A stretch of DNA of 64,000 nt from Portulaca oleracea. Its lineage: Eukaryota; Streptophyta; Magnoliopsida; Caryophyllales; Portulacaceae. Positions 22,992 through 34,731 of the stretch are shown piece by piece (the stretch's first letter is position 1; every line of letters begins with the position of its first letter). The position numbers and the translations under genes are program-made. The stretch spans positions 22,797,594 through 22,861,593 of the forward strand of contig CM055881.1 in assembly GCA_029582165.1 (NCBI GenBank), in the 5' to 3' direction. The notes under the pieces were generated by a model. That model made no database searches, was not told the DNA's origin, and saw nothing but the letters and a program-made list of their open reading frames with translations.

Positions 22992-23100
22992 AGGGATGGC
23001 AACGAAGCGGGTCGAGAACAGGCGATATACTCCCTGTACCAGCCCTGCCCCCCGTCCCCATCCCTGTGGGTTCCCCGCTCCCAGCGGGTATCCAACAAGG
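22992..23100 (+). mobile_element. Truncated hAT-type terminus
   Basis: TAGGGATGGCAACGAAGCGG matches the TIR type of the hAT at 4740 (TAGGGATGGCAATGGG), followed by GC-rich subterminal repeats containing GCGGGT and CCCCGTCCCC. No matching right end or duplication was found within 600 bp. Confidence 0.5.
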
Positions 23101-23859
23101 ATTTAAATTATTGTTATGTTTTTAGATTAAATTCAACGCTGATTATATATTCTTCTCGTCCACTCAGTAGCGTTAGTATGTGAATGCCTCAAGTCTGTGG
23201 AATCAAATTGAGTTCTGCAACTACGTCAAAAACCAAAGCATTTTAGCCACTCAGTAGTATTAGATTTCAAATTTGAATAAAGATATCATCATCTTTTTTA
23301 CATACTCTACTATTAAATACGAAATACCCTTCAAATTATGGATATGAAAGTAATAATTTATGAGCAAATATGTAAATTTAATATACAGTGTGGATGAGTA
23401 TGCGGGTATGTGGGCTGGTTATTTTCCCCAACGGCTAGGTTGGCAGACTATAGTTCAACTGTCTAGAAAAGTAATGTTGGAAACTTCTTTTCGGCCAACC
23501 AATGAGAAACAAGTTGCTGCCCAATTCTGCCGCCCAGGTCAAGGTCCTTGCTGACTGAAACTTCCAAGGACTTTGGCAAATTCTTCCATGCAGATGAGGA
23601 CCTGCTACGAACTAGAAAAAAAACTTCCAAAAGAGCCTCCCAGCTTCATGCAATCTTGTAGACAAATCCGGGCTTAAAACTATGCGTGTTCTGAAGGATG
23701 TCGACAGCACGATCACCAAGATCCTTAACAAAGACTGACTAGATAAATCCTTTGAGGTTGGTGATGCTTGCTGGGCTTTGGAAACATTGTGGCTAACCTC
23801 TTTGACCCCCAGGTTTATCATCTGTGGATGGACCCCCATCATCCTCCCCTTGTTGAGAA

Positions 23860-26738
23860 GAATTTGCCCTCAAATTTGCCAAAGGCTCATTTTCAATATA
23901 AGGACTCAAGTTAGCCATGTTGAATGTAGCTAAATTCCATAATCACCATGTAGATCAACCATGTAAACGTTGGCGTTAATCTTCTCAAGGGTCTCAAAAG
24001 GATCGTCTGCCCTCAACATCAACTTGCTCTTCCTCTTTGCCAGGAACCCCTCTTTCCTCAAGTAAACCCAAACTAAGTCTCCTGGTTGGAAGCTCACTTA
24101 TTTGAATGCTTATTGGCTTGAGCTTGATAAGAGCCATTGGATTGCTTAATCTTGGCCTTAACCTTCTTGTGCAACTACTGGATTTCCTCCACTCTCTTGA
24201 TGGCATCGACACTTGGCTACTCAGGTAAAGGCCTCAACACTAGATTTAAGGGACTCAGAGGTTCAATCCCATAGACCACCTTAAATGGAGACAATCATGT
24301 TGTTCTACTGGGAGTTTTGTTGTAGGCGAATTCTATATGAGGTAGTTGGAGATCCCAAGCCTTGGTGTTGGATTTAATCAAGGCCATCGACAAAGTACCC
24401 AACGTTCTGTTGGTGACCTCAGTCTGCCCATCATTTTGGGGGTGGTGACCGGTGCTGTACTGGAGCTTGGTACCCATCTTCTTCCATAAAGTAACCTAAA
24501 AATGGTTGAGAACCTTTGTGTCCTTATCGGATATAACGGACCTTGAGATACTGTGAAGTGCACAATCTCCTTGAAGTATAGCTCCGCAATTAAGGTGGCA
24601 TCATTGGTCTTGGAACATGGGATGAAATGAGCCATCTTCCAAAATTTATCACCACCACAAAGGCAGAATCTTTGCCACTTTATGTCCTCGGCGACCCAAT
24701 AACAAATTCCATGTTGACATTAACCCATAGTGAGTTGGTGAAACAGGCAACGGTGTATACTCATTCGAGCTCCCTTGAATAGAAAGCCATTGTGGGTAAG
24801 GAACTCTCCCTTAGGATGACCTTGAAAGTCTTTATATAATTCTCCAAAGTCCTCATCAGCAACATACAAAGACTTTAGATGTTCAAAACCAAGGATACAA
24901 GAATCTAGCTGAAATAAAAACAAGTACCACATAGACAAGGCATTAGCGCCTTTATTCGACTTTGTTGACTTGTCCTTGATGGAAAAATGGAAGGACTGGA
25001 GGTATTCAACCCACTTAGGGTGCCTTGAGTTGATCAGCTTGTGCTGGCCTTGGATATACTTCAAAGCCTCGTGATCAGGATGCAATATGAACTCATTGAC
25101 AACTAAGTAATGGCTCCAATGTTCAAGGAACCACACTATGACGTAGTACTCTTTGTCGTATGTTGAATACATACACCTTGAATCAAACAACTTCTCACTG
25201 TGATAGGCCAAAGGGCAACCTTCTTAAACCAGCACTCCTCCATTGCCAACGCCAGATGGATTACACTCCACTTCAAACACCTTTTCAAAACAAGGCAAGG
25301 CAAAAACTAGAGCTTGAGTGAGCCTTGACTTGATTTCTTCAAAAGCTGTATGGGCCTTGGTAGTCCACTGCAATGATGTCCCTTTGAGGACCTTCATCAT
25401 CGGCGCTGTAATGGTGCTAAAGCCCTTGATGAACCTCCAATAGAAGGGAGCAAGACCGTGAAAGCTTCTCACATCATGAATGCTCTTGGGAACTGCCCCA
25501 TACTTGATGGCTTCAAGCTTGCTTTCAACTACCTTGACTCCTTAGGGAGTCACAATGTAACATAGAAAAGTGACCTTCTTGGTGAAGAAGGGACACTTCT
25601 TGAGATTTCCATAAAGCTTGTCCTTTTCAAGGACACTCAAGACCTGCGACAAGTAATCTTGGTGATCTTCTTCAGACCTGCTATAGATCAAAATGTCGTC
25701 AAAATAAACAACAATAAATTTACCAATGAAAGCCTGAATACTTGGTTCATCAACCGCATAAAGGTGCTTGGCGCATTGTTGGACAGGCCAAAGGGCATCA
25801 CGAGCCACTGATAAAGACCTCTCTTGGTCTTAAATACAGGCTTCCACTCGTCGGCTTCTCTAATCTGAATATGATAATAACCACTTCTCAAATCAATCTT
25901 CGAGAATACACATTAGCCATACAACTCATCGAGCATATCCTCAAGCTTCGGTATAAGATGCTTATACTTGATGGTGATTTTGTTAATGGCTCGGATATCC
26001 TCTTCTTCAACACCAACAATGCTGAAACAGCACAAGGACTAAGGCGTTCTTTGACAAGGCCCTTGGAGATGAGCTCATTAACTTGCCGTTGAACCTCAGT
26101 TGTATCCTTAGGGTTCATTCTGTAAGTTGTTTGTTGGGACTTGGGAAACACTGATCTTGGAACGAGATCTATATGGTGTTGGATGGATCTTTTGGGTGGC
26201 AAACCAGGGGGAATATCTTCGGGAAACTCATAAGCAAATTGCTCGAGGAAGGTATTGGCCATGGGATGGATTGTTGGGGGTTAGTTGGGATCATCAAGGT
26301 TCATGAGAATCCACTCCTTAAAGGTTCTAAACTCGTTAAGTGAAACCTTATGACTGATTTTCTAAGGGTAAGGAGTAAATCAGCTTGGTCAGGGTTTGTA
26401 GCTGGCTTAATTTTGTGGAATTGCTGGGGGCTTAAAGGGGCTAAGATTATCTTCTTTCCATCCTTAGCGAATGAATAGGTATTCAAATACCCATCATGCT
26501 TGACCCTCCTGTCAAACAACCAAGGTCTTCCCAACAAGATATGACAAGCATCCATTGGAATAATTTCACACCAAACTTCACCCAAATGGTTCTTTCCAAT
26601 TGAAAAAGAAATTGAACACCGAGAATTAACTTGCAAACCTTTGCCTTGGTTAAGCTATTGGATGTTGTATGGTTGAGGATGGGCAGAAACTTGAAGGTTA
26701 AGCTTGTCAACCATGCCAACAAAAGCCACATTACCTAG
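23860..26738 (-). mobile_element. Degenerate Ty3/gypsy pol fragment A (protease to integrase)
   Basis: In minus-strand order: a protease-like segment at 26301-26636 (HILLGRPWLFDRRVKHDGY); reverse transcriptase from 26262 down (VPRSVFPKSQQTTYRMNP, then [19 protein letters not shown] and [15 protein letters not shown] at 25542-25891); RT thumb/RNase H at 24720-25472 (GLAPFYWRFIKGFSTI, LHPDHEALKYI); integrase C-part at 24295-24635 ([20 protein letters not shown]); and a degraded post-integrase tail at 23880-24212. Frameshifts and stops separate nearly every block, so it is dead. No LTRs, primer site or gag were recognised, and the segment is truncated at both ends. Lineage within Ty3/gypsy is not resolved, though chromovirus-type is plausible from the tail. 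Confidence 0.85.
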
Positions 26739-27710
26739 AGGCACAGGTTACAACCTTGTCATTTTGCACAAGCACACATCCTAAACTGCCCTTAGAAGCA
26801 TCACTATAAATTGTAAAATCTCCATTTTCGAAGGGTAGAGTAAGGACAAGAGTAGTAGTGAGACGAGTTTTGAGTTTGTTCACAATTAAGGGTTCATTCA
26901 AACTTGGTAGCCTTTTTCAGGAGATTAGTGAATGGTAAGACAATTTTTGAGAAGTCTTTACCAAAGCTACGGTAATAACCAGCTAGCCCTAGAAAATTCC
27001 TAACCTCAGTGACATTAGTGGGTTTAGGCCAATCAGTAATGGCTTGAATCTTTTGTGGATTAACTCTAACACCTTCCTAAGTTATAACATTCCTCAAGTA
27101 TGTGGCTTCATCTAACCAAAACTCACACTTCTTGAACTTAGCATACAAATTATGTTCCCTCAAGGTTTGTAACATTATTCTTAGATGTTTCTCATTACGT
27201 TCCTTTGTCTTTGAGTATATAAATATATCATCAATAAATACAACCACAAATTGATCCAGATAAGGTTTAAATATCCTATTCATTTGATCCATAAAGAGAG
27301 CTGATGCATTAGCAAGCCCAAATGGCATGACCACAAATTGTAATGTCCATAATGAGTCCTAAAAGCAATTTTTGGAAGATCCAGAGCAGGTGATAACCAG
27401 AGGGAAAATCAATTTCGAAAAAGACGCTAACCCTCTTGAGTTGGTCGAAAAGGGGTATTTGATCTTAATGGTAATTTTGTTAAATTCTCTATACTCTATA
27501 CAAAGCCTCAAACTTCCATCTTTCTTCTTGACAAAACTTGTACACCCCATTGAGAGGCACTAGGTCTAATGTATCCCTTCCTAAGTAACTCTTCTACTGT
27601 ACCTTGAGTTCTTAACAAAACTTGTACACCCCATTGAGAGGCACTAGGTCTAATGTATCCCTTCCTAAGTAACTCTTCTACTATACCTTGAGTTCTTTTA
27701 ATTCAGTACG
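26739..27710 (-). mobile_element. Degenerate Ty3/gypsy RT fragment B, fused to fragment A
   Basis: Minus strand 27359-27550 reads [20 protein letters not shown] (RT fingers). 27077-27334 reads [18 protein letters not shown] and [13 protein letters not shown] (RT palm, FIDD variant). 26745-27070 continues into the RT connection and the start of RNase H (SDASKGSLGCVLVQND). At about 26738 it abruptly joins the protease of fragment A, which should precede an RT rather than follow RNase H, so this is a junction of two separate elements. Stops and frameshifts show it is inactive. Confidence 0.8.
27531..27698 (-). repeat. 84-bp tandem duplication inside Ty3/gypsy RT
   Basis: Copies at 27531-27614 and 27615-27698 are almost identical. 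84 bp is 28 codons, so the duplication is frame-neutral. It covers the conserved region before the KKDGSLRLC block, so it arose after the element lost function or is recent. Confidence 0.9.
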
Positions 27711-28206
27711 GGTCATGTGGCAAGGCAAGGCCAGTTTAACCAATTTTAACCAAATTTTGACTGATTGAACCAGTGGACGGGTTAAAGCCTTCACCCGAAC
27801 CGGACCTTTCACCGGTTCCCAATTGAACCAGCTCAGCCTGTCCAGTCAGTTCAGGTTTAACACCACAGCCTACTGCTACTATGGCTAGAATGCCAGAGGC
27901 ATCTCAGTTAGGTTTTGCTTTGTTTCTGCTTCTGTTTAGCTGTTGTTATTCCAGCAGAACACTAACATTAATACATTATATTACATCATAAGCATGCTAT
28001 GATGATAAGTCACAACATGACCCTGCTGTATAAGTCCAGATTATTCAATAGGTTCAACATACAATGCAAGCATGATGATTTACAACTGTTTTTGAGACAA
28101 GATATATTCCTATGTGAATGAACCACTAATAGTAAGCATCCATGTAACTCTCCTTGTCTGTCTTTTAACACCATGAAAATGGCCTAGAAAAGTATTCAAA
28201 ATATTG
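27711..28206. other. Intergenic, with a CGGTTC/GGTTYAACC-rich stretch
   Basis: 27720-27870 is rich in GAACCGG and GGTTCAA-like words, as in subterminal regions of hAT elements. No ends were identified. 27870-28206 includes the 3' UTR of the adjacent MAPR gene. Confidence 0.4.
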
Positions 28207-30678
28207 TTACTCCTCTTTTTTCTCAGCATCATCAGTTGTAACTGTCTCCACGGGCTCTCCCTCAGGCTTATTTGATGGGGTGTCTTCTCTCACATTGGGG
28301 ACCTCTCGATCTGCAGCTTCAGCAGCTTCTTCAGTGGGTTCAGCAGCTGAGGATCCATCACTAACTGGGACTTCCTTCTTGATAGTCCCAACTTTGGTGT
28401 ACTTACCCATGAACTTGTATTCCCAGTCCTGTAAGGCCTCAAGTTCAAAAGGACCAAGCCCAGAGATATCAGATGTCAAATCTGCCTCTTCAAATGACAT
28501 CTTGGCAAGAGCTCTGCTTGCATCTTTACCAGCAAACAATGCATAAGGCCCACCTGGACCATAGAACATCCTGCAACAATGCATAACAACAATTAACAGC
28601 TTTCTTCATTTTTGTGCAATCTTCACGTAATGCTTTGTATTCCAATATACAAGTAGAGCTTGTCGTTCTCATACATATCAGTGGTCCAACCCAAAGAATA
28701 ACAAAGTCCAGATACTCAAAGTTTCTCATTAGAAAAGAGGGGGAAGTATGAATATAACCACAACATGACCTCATACATTAGCAAGCATAAGCTGCTTTCA
28801 TGACATTTACCTTGCTATGAATGTGCGTAGGAGAAGATTATGAAATTTTAAGTGATTTTTGATGCATTAAAAATGTATGATTAAGTTACCCTTGTAATGC
28901 AAGAAACAGTTTAGACTTGCAAGGTCATGGCTACTGGATTAGATTTGGCAAAAGTTCAATAGGTATATTCACATTGGAGTCTGTTCAAAAACAGATCCTC
29001 AGAACAATTCAGAAAGAACAACATCAAGAGAATGTCAGAAATGGAAAACTCTACAGTAAATAAAGTCAGCTAAAGAAGTAGTAGAGTGAGCTCCGCAAGA
29101 ATCACCACACGTCATTCATTTCTATTGTTCACAAGGACCAAACCACATTATGCTACAACCACAAGCTTCTTACCCAAGTCTCATATACACAAACTGTGTT
29201 AAGTAAAAAATGGCTGAAAAAGCAAAGGTGATTTAGGTTATTTCCTAAATCTTTCTTCAGCAGTCTCCAGTCTCCTAGATCTTTCTTCAGCAATCCATAC
29301 TCCTTTCCATTCCTATAGTTACCTAGAAAAAGAAGCGGCGAATAGAGAACAGTGCTCTATTCACTTCCACTTCCTCCCAACCCCATCCCAACCCAAAAAG
29401 AGAAGGAAAAACTTCAGGAGACAAACAGCTATTCAGAGACTGAAAGAAACTCATGGTCTCCATGTGCCTCAAATTGCCCATTTCCCAAAACCCTCAAAAT
29501 GTATCACCAAAAATGCTCAATACAACAAGGGTTATCAACAGCCATTGCAGCTGGACTTGACAAGTAATGACCACAACTTACAGAAGAATTGAGAGCAAAT
29601 CACAGATGAAATGTTACAGCAACTACATATTTTTCTACTAGCCTTAGCATAAGAACTAACTAGCAATGGACAGGACCCTAAAACACTGCAATTTTAGAAT
29701 GCACACGCAATAGCACTGGACTGATTCATCCCTTCCAGAATATTGTTCTTATACAATAATAAATTTTGATAGAACATATCATGTATCAGTAAGAAACCAG
29801 TTAACGCCTTAATGAATGTGAACAAAATATCAAGTGCCTCAGACACAGGCAGGAATGAAAACAAACTGAGAACTTGAATACAATTATAAAATCATCATCA
29901 GCAGCAAAACTGATCCCATCACAAATCCGCAAAAACTAACTCCCCCAAACCAAAGAAAACAATTGACTATTGATTGACCACAAAAGAAAGTATCGAATAT
30001 CAAGCAAGCAAACTTTAACACCAAACGCATAAATTTCAAACACCCTAAAGCAAAATGATATCAAAATACCAGTGAAAAATAGCAATTACAGACAAAACTC
30101 GTCCTAACTACCAGCTTTAAAACCCCAGAACATGACCAACACTTGCAAATTTGAAACATTCAACATCTATATCCCAGAGACTGCATAAAAATCAAAGCAT
30201 CCAATCAACACCGACTAAAAAAAAATCAAAGCCCCTAGTGAGAAACAACGCAAAAACCAAAACTTGTGACCAACCATACTCAAAACATCATCAAAATACA
30301 GAAAATTTAACAGACATAAAACCAACTAGGCATGAATTGCTATGAAACCCAACTGAATAAGTAGCAAAAATTCAACCTGCTTTGGGTAACATCATAGATC
30401 TGACCCTTGATAGCCATAAGCAAAGGCTTTTTAGGATCGGAGCCATCATACTGCTTCAACTCTTCTTCAGTGATTTCCCCAACTTGAACAGGAGGCGGCA
30501 ACGGCTCAAAATCCATAGACCGTGGTTGATGTTGGGGGGAACTGGAAGAGCCGAAAAGTCCCGAAACGACGTAGTAGAAGGCCAAGCTCATGGCGACGAC
30601 CGTGAAAAAAGTGGCAGGAGAAAGGCCAGTATAAGCTGAAATAGCCTGCTTGAGGGATTCCCATAGGTCAATTCCCAT
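28207..30678 (-). CDS. MSBP1: Membrane steroid-binding protein / MAPR (cytochrome b5-like)
   Basis: Two exons, 30377-30678 and 28207-28570, give 666 nt, 221 aa, essentially the length of known plant MSBP proteins (about 220). The start MGIDLWESLKQAIS is followed by one membrane helix (residues about 22-42, ATFFTVVAMSLAFYYVVSGL). A cytochrome b5-like haem/steroid-binding domain follows (residues about 68-165): FEPLPPPVQVGEITEEEL, GQIYDVTQSRMFYGPGGPY, FAGKDASRALAKMSF, LQDWEYKFMGKYTKVG. The acidic C-terminal tail ends AEKKEE. In Arabidopsis relatives bind steroids at the plasma membrane/ER and scaffold P450 enzymes of lignin synthesis (family knowledge). The 1.8 kb intron splits inside the b5 domain (donor AG|GTTGAA, acceptor TTGCAG|G), phases agree, and no transposon was recognised in it. 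The MSBP1/MSBP2 distinction is not certain. Confidence 0.93.
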
Positions 30679-30943
30679 TTTTGGTTGGGTGGGAGTTGGG
30701 AGAGGGTGAAGATGAAGAGGTCTGTGGAAAGTCTACCTTTTCTCCTTCAAATGCAGGACAAGGGGGTTGGTTTGGAAGTGAATGTATCACAAAATGAAAA
30801 TAATCGAGGAGAGAGAAAAATCTAGGGAGTTGGTGTTAAAAGGGCGAGTGCAAAGGAAAAGGCAGATGGATTTTTGGTACTTGGGCTTCTTTTCACTTTT
30901 CACATACTTTTTTTAGGGATCTATACTCGAATACAACACTTTT

Positions 30944-31160
30944 GTCCAAATCTTCGAGTTGAAAGTGATATTAAAAGTATAATATTTTTGAATACATATT
31001 GAAGTGTTTGACCTACCTTATAAGATAAGTGATTTTACTAAGTTAAAGTGTCCAAATCTTCGAGTTGAAAGTGATATTATCATAAAGTATAATATTTTTG
31101 AAGATGTATTGAAGTGTTTGACCTACCTTATAAGATATAAGTGATTTTACTAAATTAAAG
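30944..31160. repeat. ~106-bp tandem duplication
   Basis: GTCCAAATCTTCGAGTTGAA starts at 30944 and again at 31050. Both copies continue through TTGAAGTGTTTGACCTACC, with small indels. It lies in AT-rich DNA upstream of the MAPR gene. Confidence 0.9.
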
Positions 31161-31923
31161 TGTTTGGCCTAACTTATAATATTATATTTTTCTAAAATTT
31201 AATTGTTTAACCTAACTTTTAAAATTATAATGTATTTTTGAGAGTAAAATTATCATATAATTATTTACATTTTTCTCTTTTTATTATCTTTTAAATAAAT
31301 TATTATGTTTGAAATTTAACAATAATTATAATCATATAGTTATAGTTATAGTTATAATTATTATTATTTTAACTATATATGGTCTTACTTAACTATACAA
31401 TTCTTTAAATTAATCATTTATATATCAAAAGATTACTAAATACCATATTTATAAAGAAATTAAATAATAAAAAGTCTAACATAATATTAAAGATTCTAAC
31501 ATAATATTTAAATATTTAAATGTTATCTTTATAAGAATCATAATATTTATTTAAAATTATGGAAACTATGACTAAAGAATCCTATAGATTGAGTAGAGAT
31601 TAGTTTGTAGGAAGCAGCATCAGTAATTTACTACTTCTGCTTTTGAAGTTGCTTTTGGCCAAAACTGTTTTTGGAAAACAATTATTAACTTCTAAAAAAA
31701 ACACAATTTGGCCTAGTTTGCGCTTTTTAACTCCAAAAGCTAGGCCAAACAAGCACTTATTTTCAATTAAAGTAGGGGTAATTTGGGTAAATTACAAATT
31801 TTTTATCTCAATTCCCAATATGCATTGGTTCTCCCTGTAAATGGCTAAATATAATGGGACGGATGTAGTAGTATATAAGATATTATCAAACAAAAAGTGA
31901 CATTGGAAACCATAATAGTCAAT
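31161..31923. other. AT-rich intergenic DNA
   Basis: Very AT-rich, with TATAGTTATAGTT-type simple repeats around 31335-31375. 31640-31770 has AAAAGCTAGGCCAAACAAGC-like words seen at MITE ends. Nothing further could be supported. Confidence 0.4.
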
Positions 31924-31926
31924 TAA

Positions 31927-32185
31927 GGTCTCGTTCTTTTATGCGGTAGGTTGCGATGCGGTGTGGTACCGCACCGCACTCTTTAATTTTTCACCACACT
32001 TCATCATACCACACCACAATAATTACCAATATATATTTTCATTTTTCTCTCTTCTCACTTTTCTTATCTACTTTTCACATTCTCTCTTTAACATATCTCA
32101 ACTATCACAATTCACCACACTTTTTCAAATTCCACCGCACCGCACCATTACCACACCACAACCAACCGTATAAAAGAACGGGACC
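31927..32185. mobile_element. PIF/Harbinger-type (Tourist-like) MITE, 259 bp
   Basis: The left end is GGTCTCGTTCTTTTATGCGG; the reverse complement of the right end is GGTCCCGTTCTTTTATACGG. It is flanked by the 3-bp duplication TAA (31924-31926 and 32186-32188), as expected for the superfamily. Subterminal CACCGCACCGCAC / GCGGTGTGG motifs are mirrored in both arms. No coding capacity. Confidence 0.8.
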
Positions 32186-32188
32186 TAA

Positions 32189-32915
32189 GTGAAAGCTAAT
32201 ATGGAACGGAGGAGTAGTACCTCTTTTCCATCCCATTATATTTATCCATCTACCTAATTTGAGAAGACTAATATATATTGGTTGGATAAAAAATTGGGAA
32301 AATTCCATTTGGTAAGCTTCAACTTTTGCTTATTCTAAATTGTCAACCACTTTTGAAATTATTCAAGTGATAGGCTTATTTTGAAAATTATTCCAAATGG
32401 TAAGCTTATTTTGAAAACTTTAAAAAATACTTCAAGTTTTCAAGCACTTTAAAAACTATTTTTAGTTGTTACTTTAGATATTATTTCAAATGAGTCGATT
32501 GTGAGATTGATAGGGAGAACTAAATAAAATTGAGAGAGAAGGAAAGTTTTGCGAGCAATATTTTAACAACAGTATAAGAAAAAGCCCACGAAATGGAATA
32601 ATTTTCAAACTAAGTATATCATTTGGAATAGTTTAAAAAGTAGTTGACAACTTGGAATAGGTAAAAGTTGAAGCCTACTAAATGAAATTTCCCAAAAGTT
32701 TATAATTTACCCAAACTATCCCTATTTTAATTGAAGATAATAATTATTGGAGTTGTAAAAAGTGATAAATAAATTTACTAATTAAGGAAAATAAAAAGGA
32801 ATGATAGTTGTTCGAATTGTAGAAGAAACAAATATTTTGGGATAACGAAGTTAGGGAAAATGACAAATATTTTGGGACAGAGGTAGTATTTGGTCGGAAA
32901 ACTTTGCTTTTACGG
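32189..32915. other. Intergenic, MITE-like debris
   Basis: Contains ACGGAGGAGTAGTAC (32212) and GGGACAGAGGTAGTATT (32873), both Stowaway-end-like, and a pair of partially inverted arms (GGTAAGCTTCAACTTTTG near 32311 and AAAAGTTGAAGCCTACTAA near 32662). This may be another decayed MITE, but its edges could not be fixed. Confidence 0.4.
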
Positions 32916-32917
32916 TA

Positions 32918-33172
32918 CTCTCCGTCCCAATTGGTTTGTCACAATAATTATTTTTTCCTTTTTTTGTTTGTCACATTTACAATTTTAACAATTGTCATCC
33001 CTATTTTACTTCTAATAAATGAATTTATTTAGAATTCCTACAATTTTTAATTTTTCTATGCTAAGAATTTTGAAAGGCAATTAGGACAACTCACAAGTTT
33101 TTCACCTGAGTATCAATTTGTCTTGATCTTGTAAAAGTAGTTAAGATGACACTTAATTTGCGATGGAGGTAG
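32918..33172. mobile_element. Stowaway-like (Tc1/mariner) MITE
   Basis: The left end CTCTCCGTCCCAATTGG follows TA. The reverse complement of the right end, CTACCTCCATCGCAAATT, is followed by TA. The CTCCCTCCGTCCC-type terminus and TA target site match plant Stowaway elements. The arms are clearly diverged. Confidence 0.5.
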
Positions 33173-33254
33173 TATTTAACTTTTTCAAGCTAACAATTTT
33201 TTTTTATTTTTTTTATGTTTGGCATCTTAATAGATGAAAATATATTAACGTGGT

Positions 33255-33400
33255 ACAACATCCCTGATTATAATTAAGGGGTTATCCATATTTTATCTTA
33301 ATTAATCAGAATTTAGCAAAAGATCATAAAACCGTAACCGTTATCACTATTTCTCTACAAATGGAAAAACAAGATTTTTCTAACCTTATTATAAAGAAAA
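33255..33400 (+). mobile_element. Decayed LTR-like remnant (matches 22455-22620)
   Basis: GTACAACATCCCTGATTATA is a degraded form of the LTR start at 22465. TTATCCATATTTTATCTTAA, TTTAGCAAAAG and AAACAAGATTTTTCTAA follow in the same order and spacing as there. Confidence 0.4.
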
Positions 33401-33859
33401 GGAAAATATTTTTTTACTTGGAAGGATGGGTCTAAAGCCACTTGGACCATAAAATATCGTGACATACTATGAAGTTCCAAATTATGAAAATGAGGGGCTC
33501 AAAGTATTGAGGTGGCAAAACTTTTTAATTATTTTTTTTTTGTCTGCTGCCTAAGAATAAGTTGCTTATTGGTATAAGTAAAAAGAACAATTTTTATCAT
33601 TGAAATTATGTCATTCTGTTGTTGTTCCACCCCTGCCATGATGAATGCATTGAGCGTTTATTTCTTCATCTTTCCCTTCTTTCCAGTAAATTTCCTATTA
33701 GAGTGTGTTTGGTACCAAAAAAAAAATTTCTTGGAAAATAGTTTTCCTCATAACATGATTTTCATAAAAAAAAAAAAGATTTTTCAATTGGTATTTCAAT
33801 TGTTTGTTACATTTTCATAATGAGAAGGAAGATATATTGCTTGACGACAATGGAGATTG
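33401..33859. other. Intergenic, no gene recognised
   Basis: AT-rich with A and T runs (33719-33775). The ORF at 33608-33820 has no domain and is not supported. Confidence 0.4.
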
Positions 33860-33867
33860 TGAGGCAA

Positions 33868-34723
33868 TAGACCTGTCAATACGGGCGGGCGGGCGGGTTA
33901 CGGGTCGGTCGTATATCGGGTTCGGGTAAATACGGGTCGGGTGTATTTCGGGTTTGGGTAAATACGGGTCGGGTGCATTCCGGTTTCGGGCGGTTTGGGT
34001 CGGGTTTACGGGTCATGACCGCCCTTTTTCTCAGTCACTTACAACTAATAAAATTTATTATAATTAGTCAAAGACACTTGTGTAATGTACCATTCCATTC
34101 CAAGTTCGACCACCACGATGTCACAGTTGTATAGACATATTAATATACACCTAAGGGACAAAATTTGGCAATCTTCAAGTCTACAAGTATTATACAGTTT
34201 ACGTCAACAATTCACGAATAACAATACTTATGAAATATATAGGGTTTTGGGATGCTAATATACTGAACTTTTGGGTATTGGACAATAATGCACTGAACTT
34301 TGACCTTGGACAATAATACACTATTTTACTGAAGGAGAGGAGAGAGGCGAGACTGCAGGAGTTTGACAGTTCACTGAAAGAGTGAGTGACAGTGTTAAGG
34401 TTTTGTTTTGGTCATTTGTTATTTGATTATTTCATTTGTATGTCTCTCTCTACGCATAGCTTTCTAAAGTCACCCAATATTTTACTTTTAGGCCTTAATT
34501 ATCATGAGATGGACCCATTTTTTTGCACAAGGCCAAAGTAGACAAAACACTTAAAATTAAAGTGTCTGACCCAACGGGTCGACCCGAACCTAATCCGCTT
34601 TTTACCGGGTTCTTTGGGTTGGGTCATTTTCGGGTCCCGGGTCAGAATTTCGTGTTCAAACCCCACTTTTTACGGGTCGGTTTGGGTCGGGTTTCCGGGT
34701 CGGGTCCAGAATTGCCAGGTCTA
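33868..34723. mobile_element. Non-autonomous hAT element, 856 bp, perfect 8-bp target duplication
   Basis: The termini are TAGACCTGTCAAT and, as the reverse complement of the right end, TAGACCTGGCAAT. The flanks are TGAGGCAA at 33860-33867 and 34724-34731. Subterminal regions contain many CGGGTCGG/ACGGGTCGGG repeats, denser than needed for TIRs alone. There is no transposase; the ORF at 34523-34726 merely translates the repeats. Its subterminal CGGGTC words resemble those of the hAT at 4740, but the TIR is different, so it is a separate family. Confidence 0.9.
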
Positions 34724-34731
34724 TGAGGCAA

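Noticed and set aside
29352..30345. Small ORFs in the MAPR intron
   Set aside because: No similarity recognised and located in a spliced intron of 1.8 kb.
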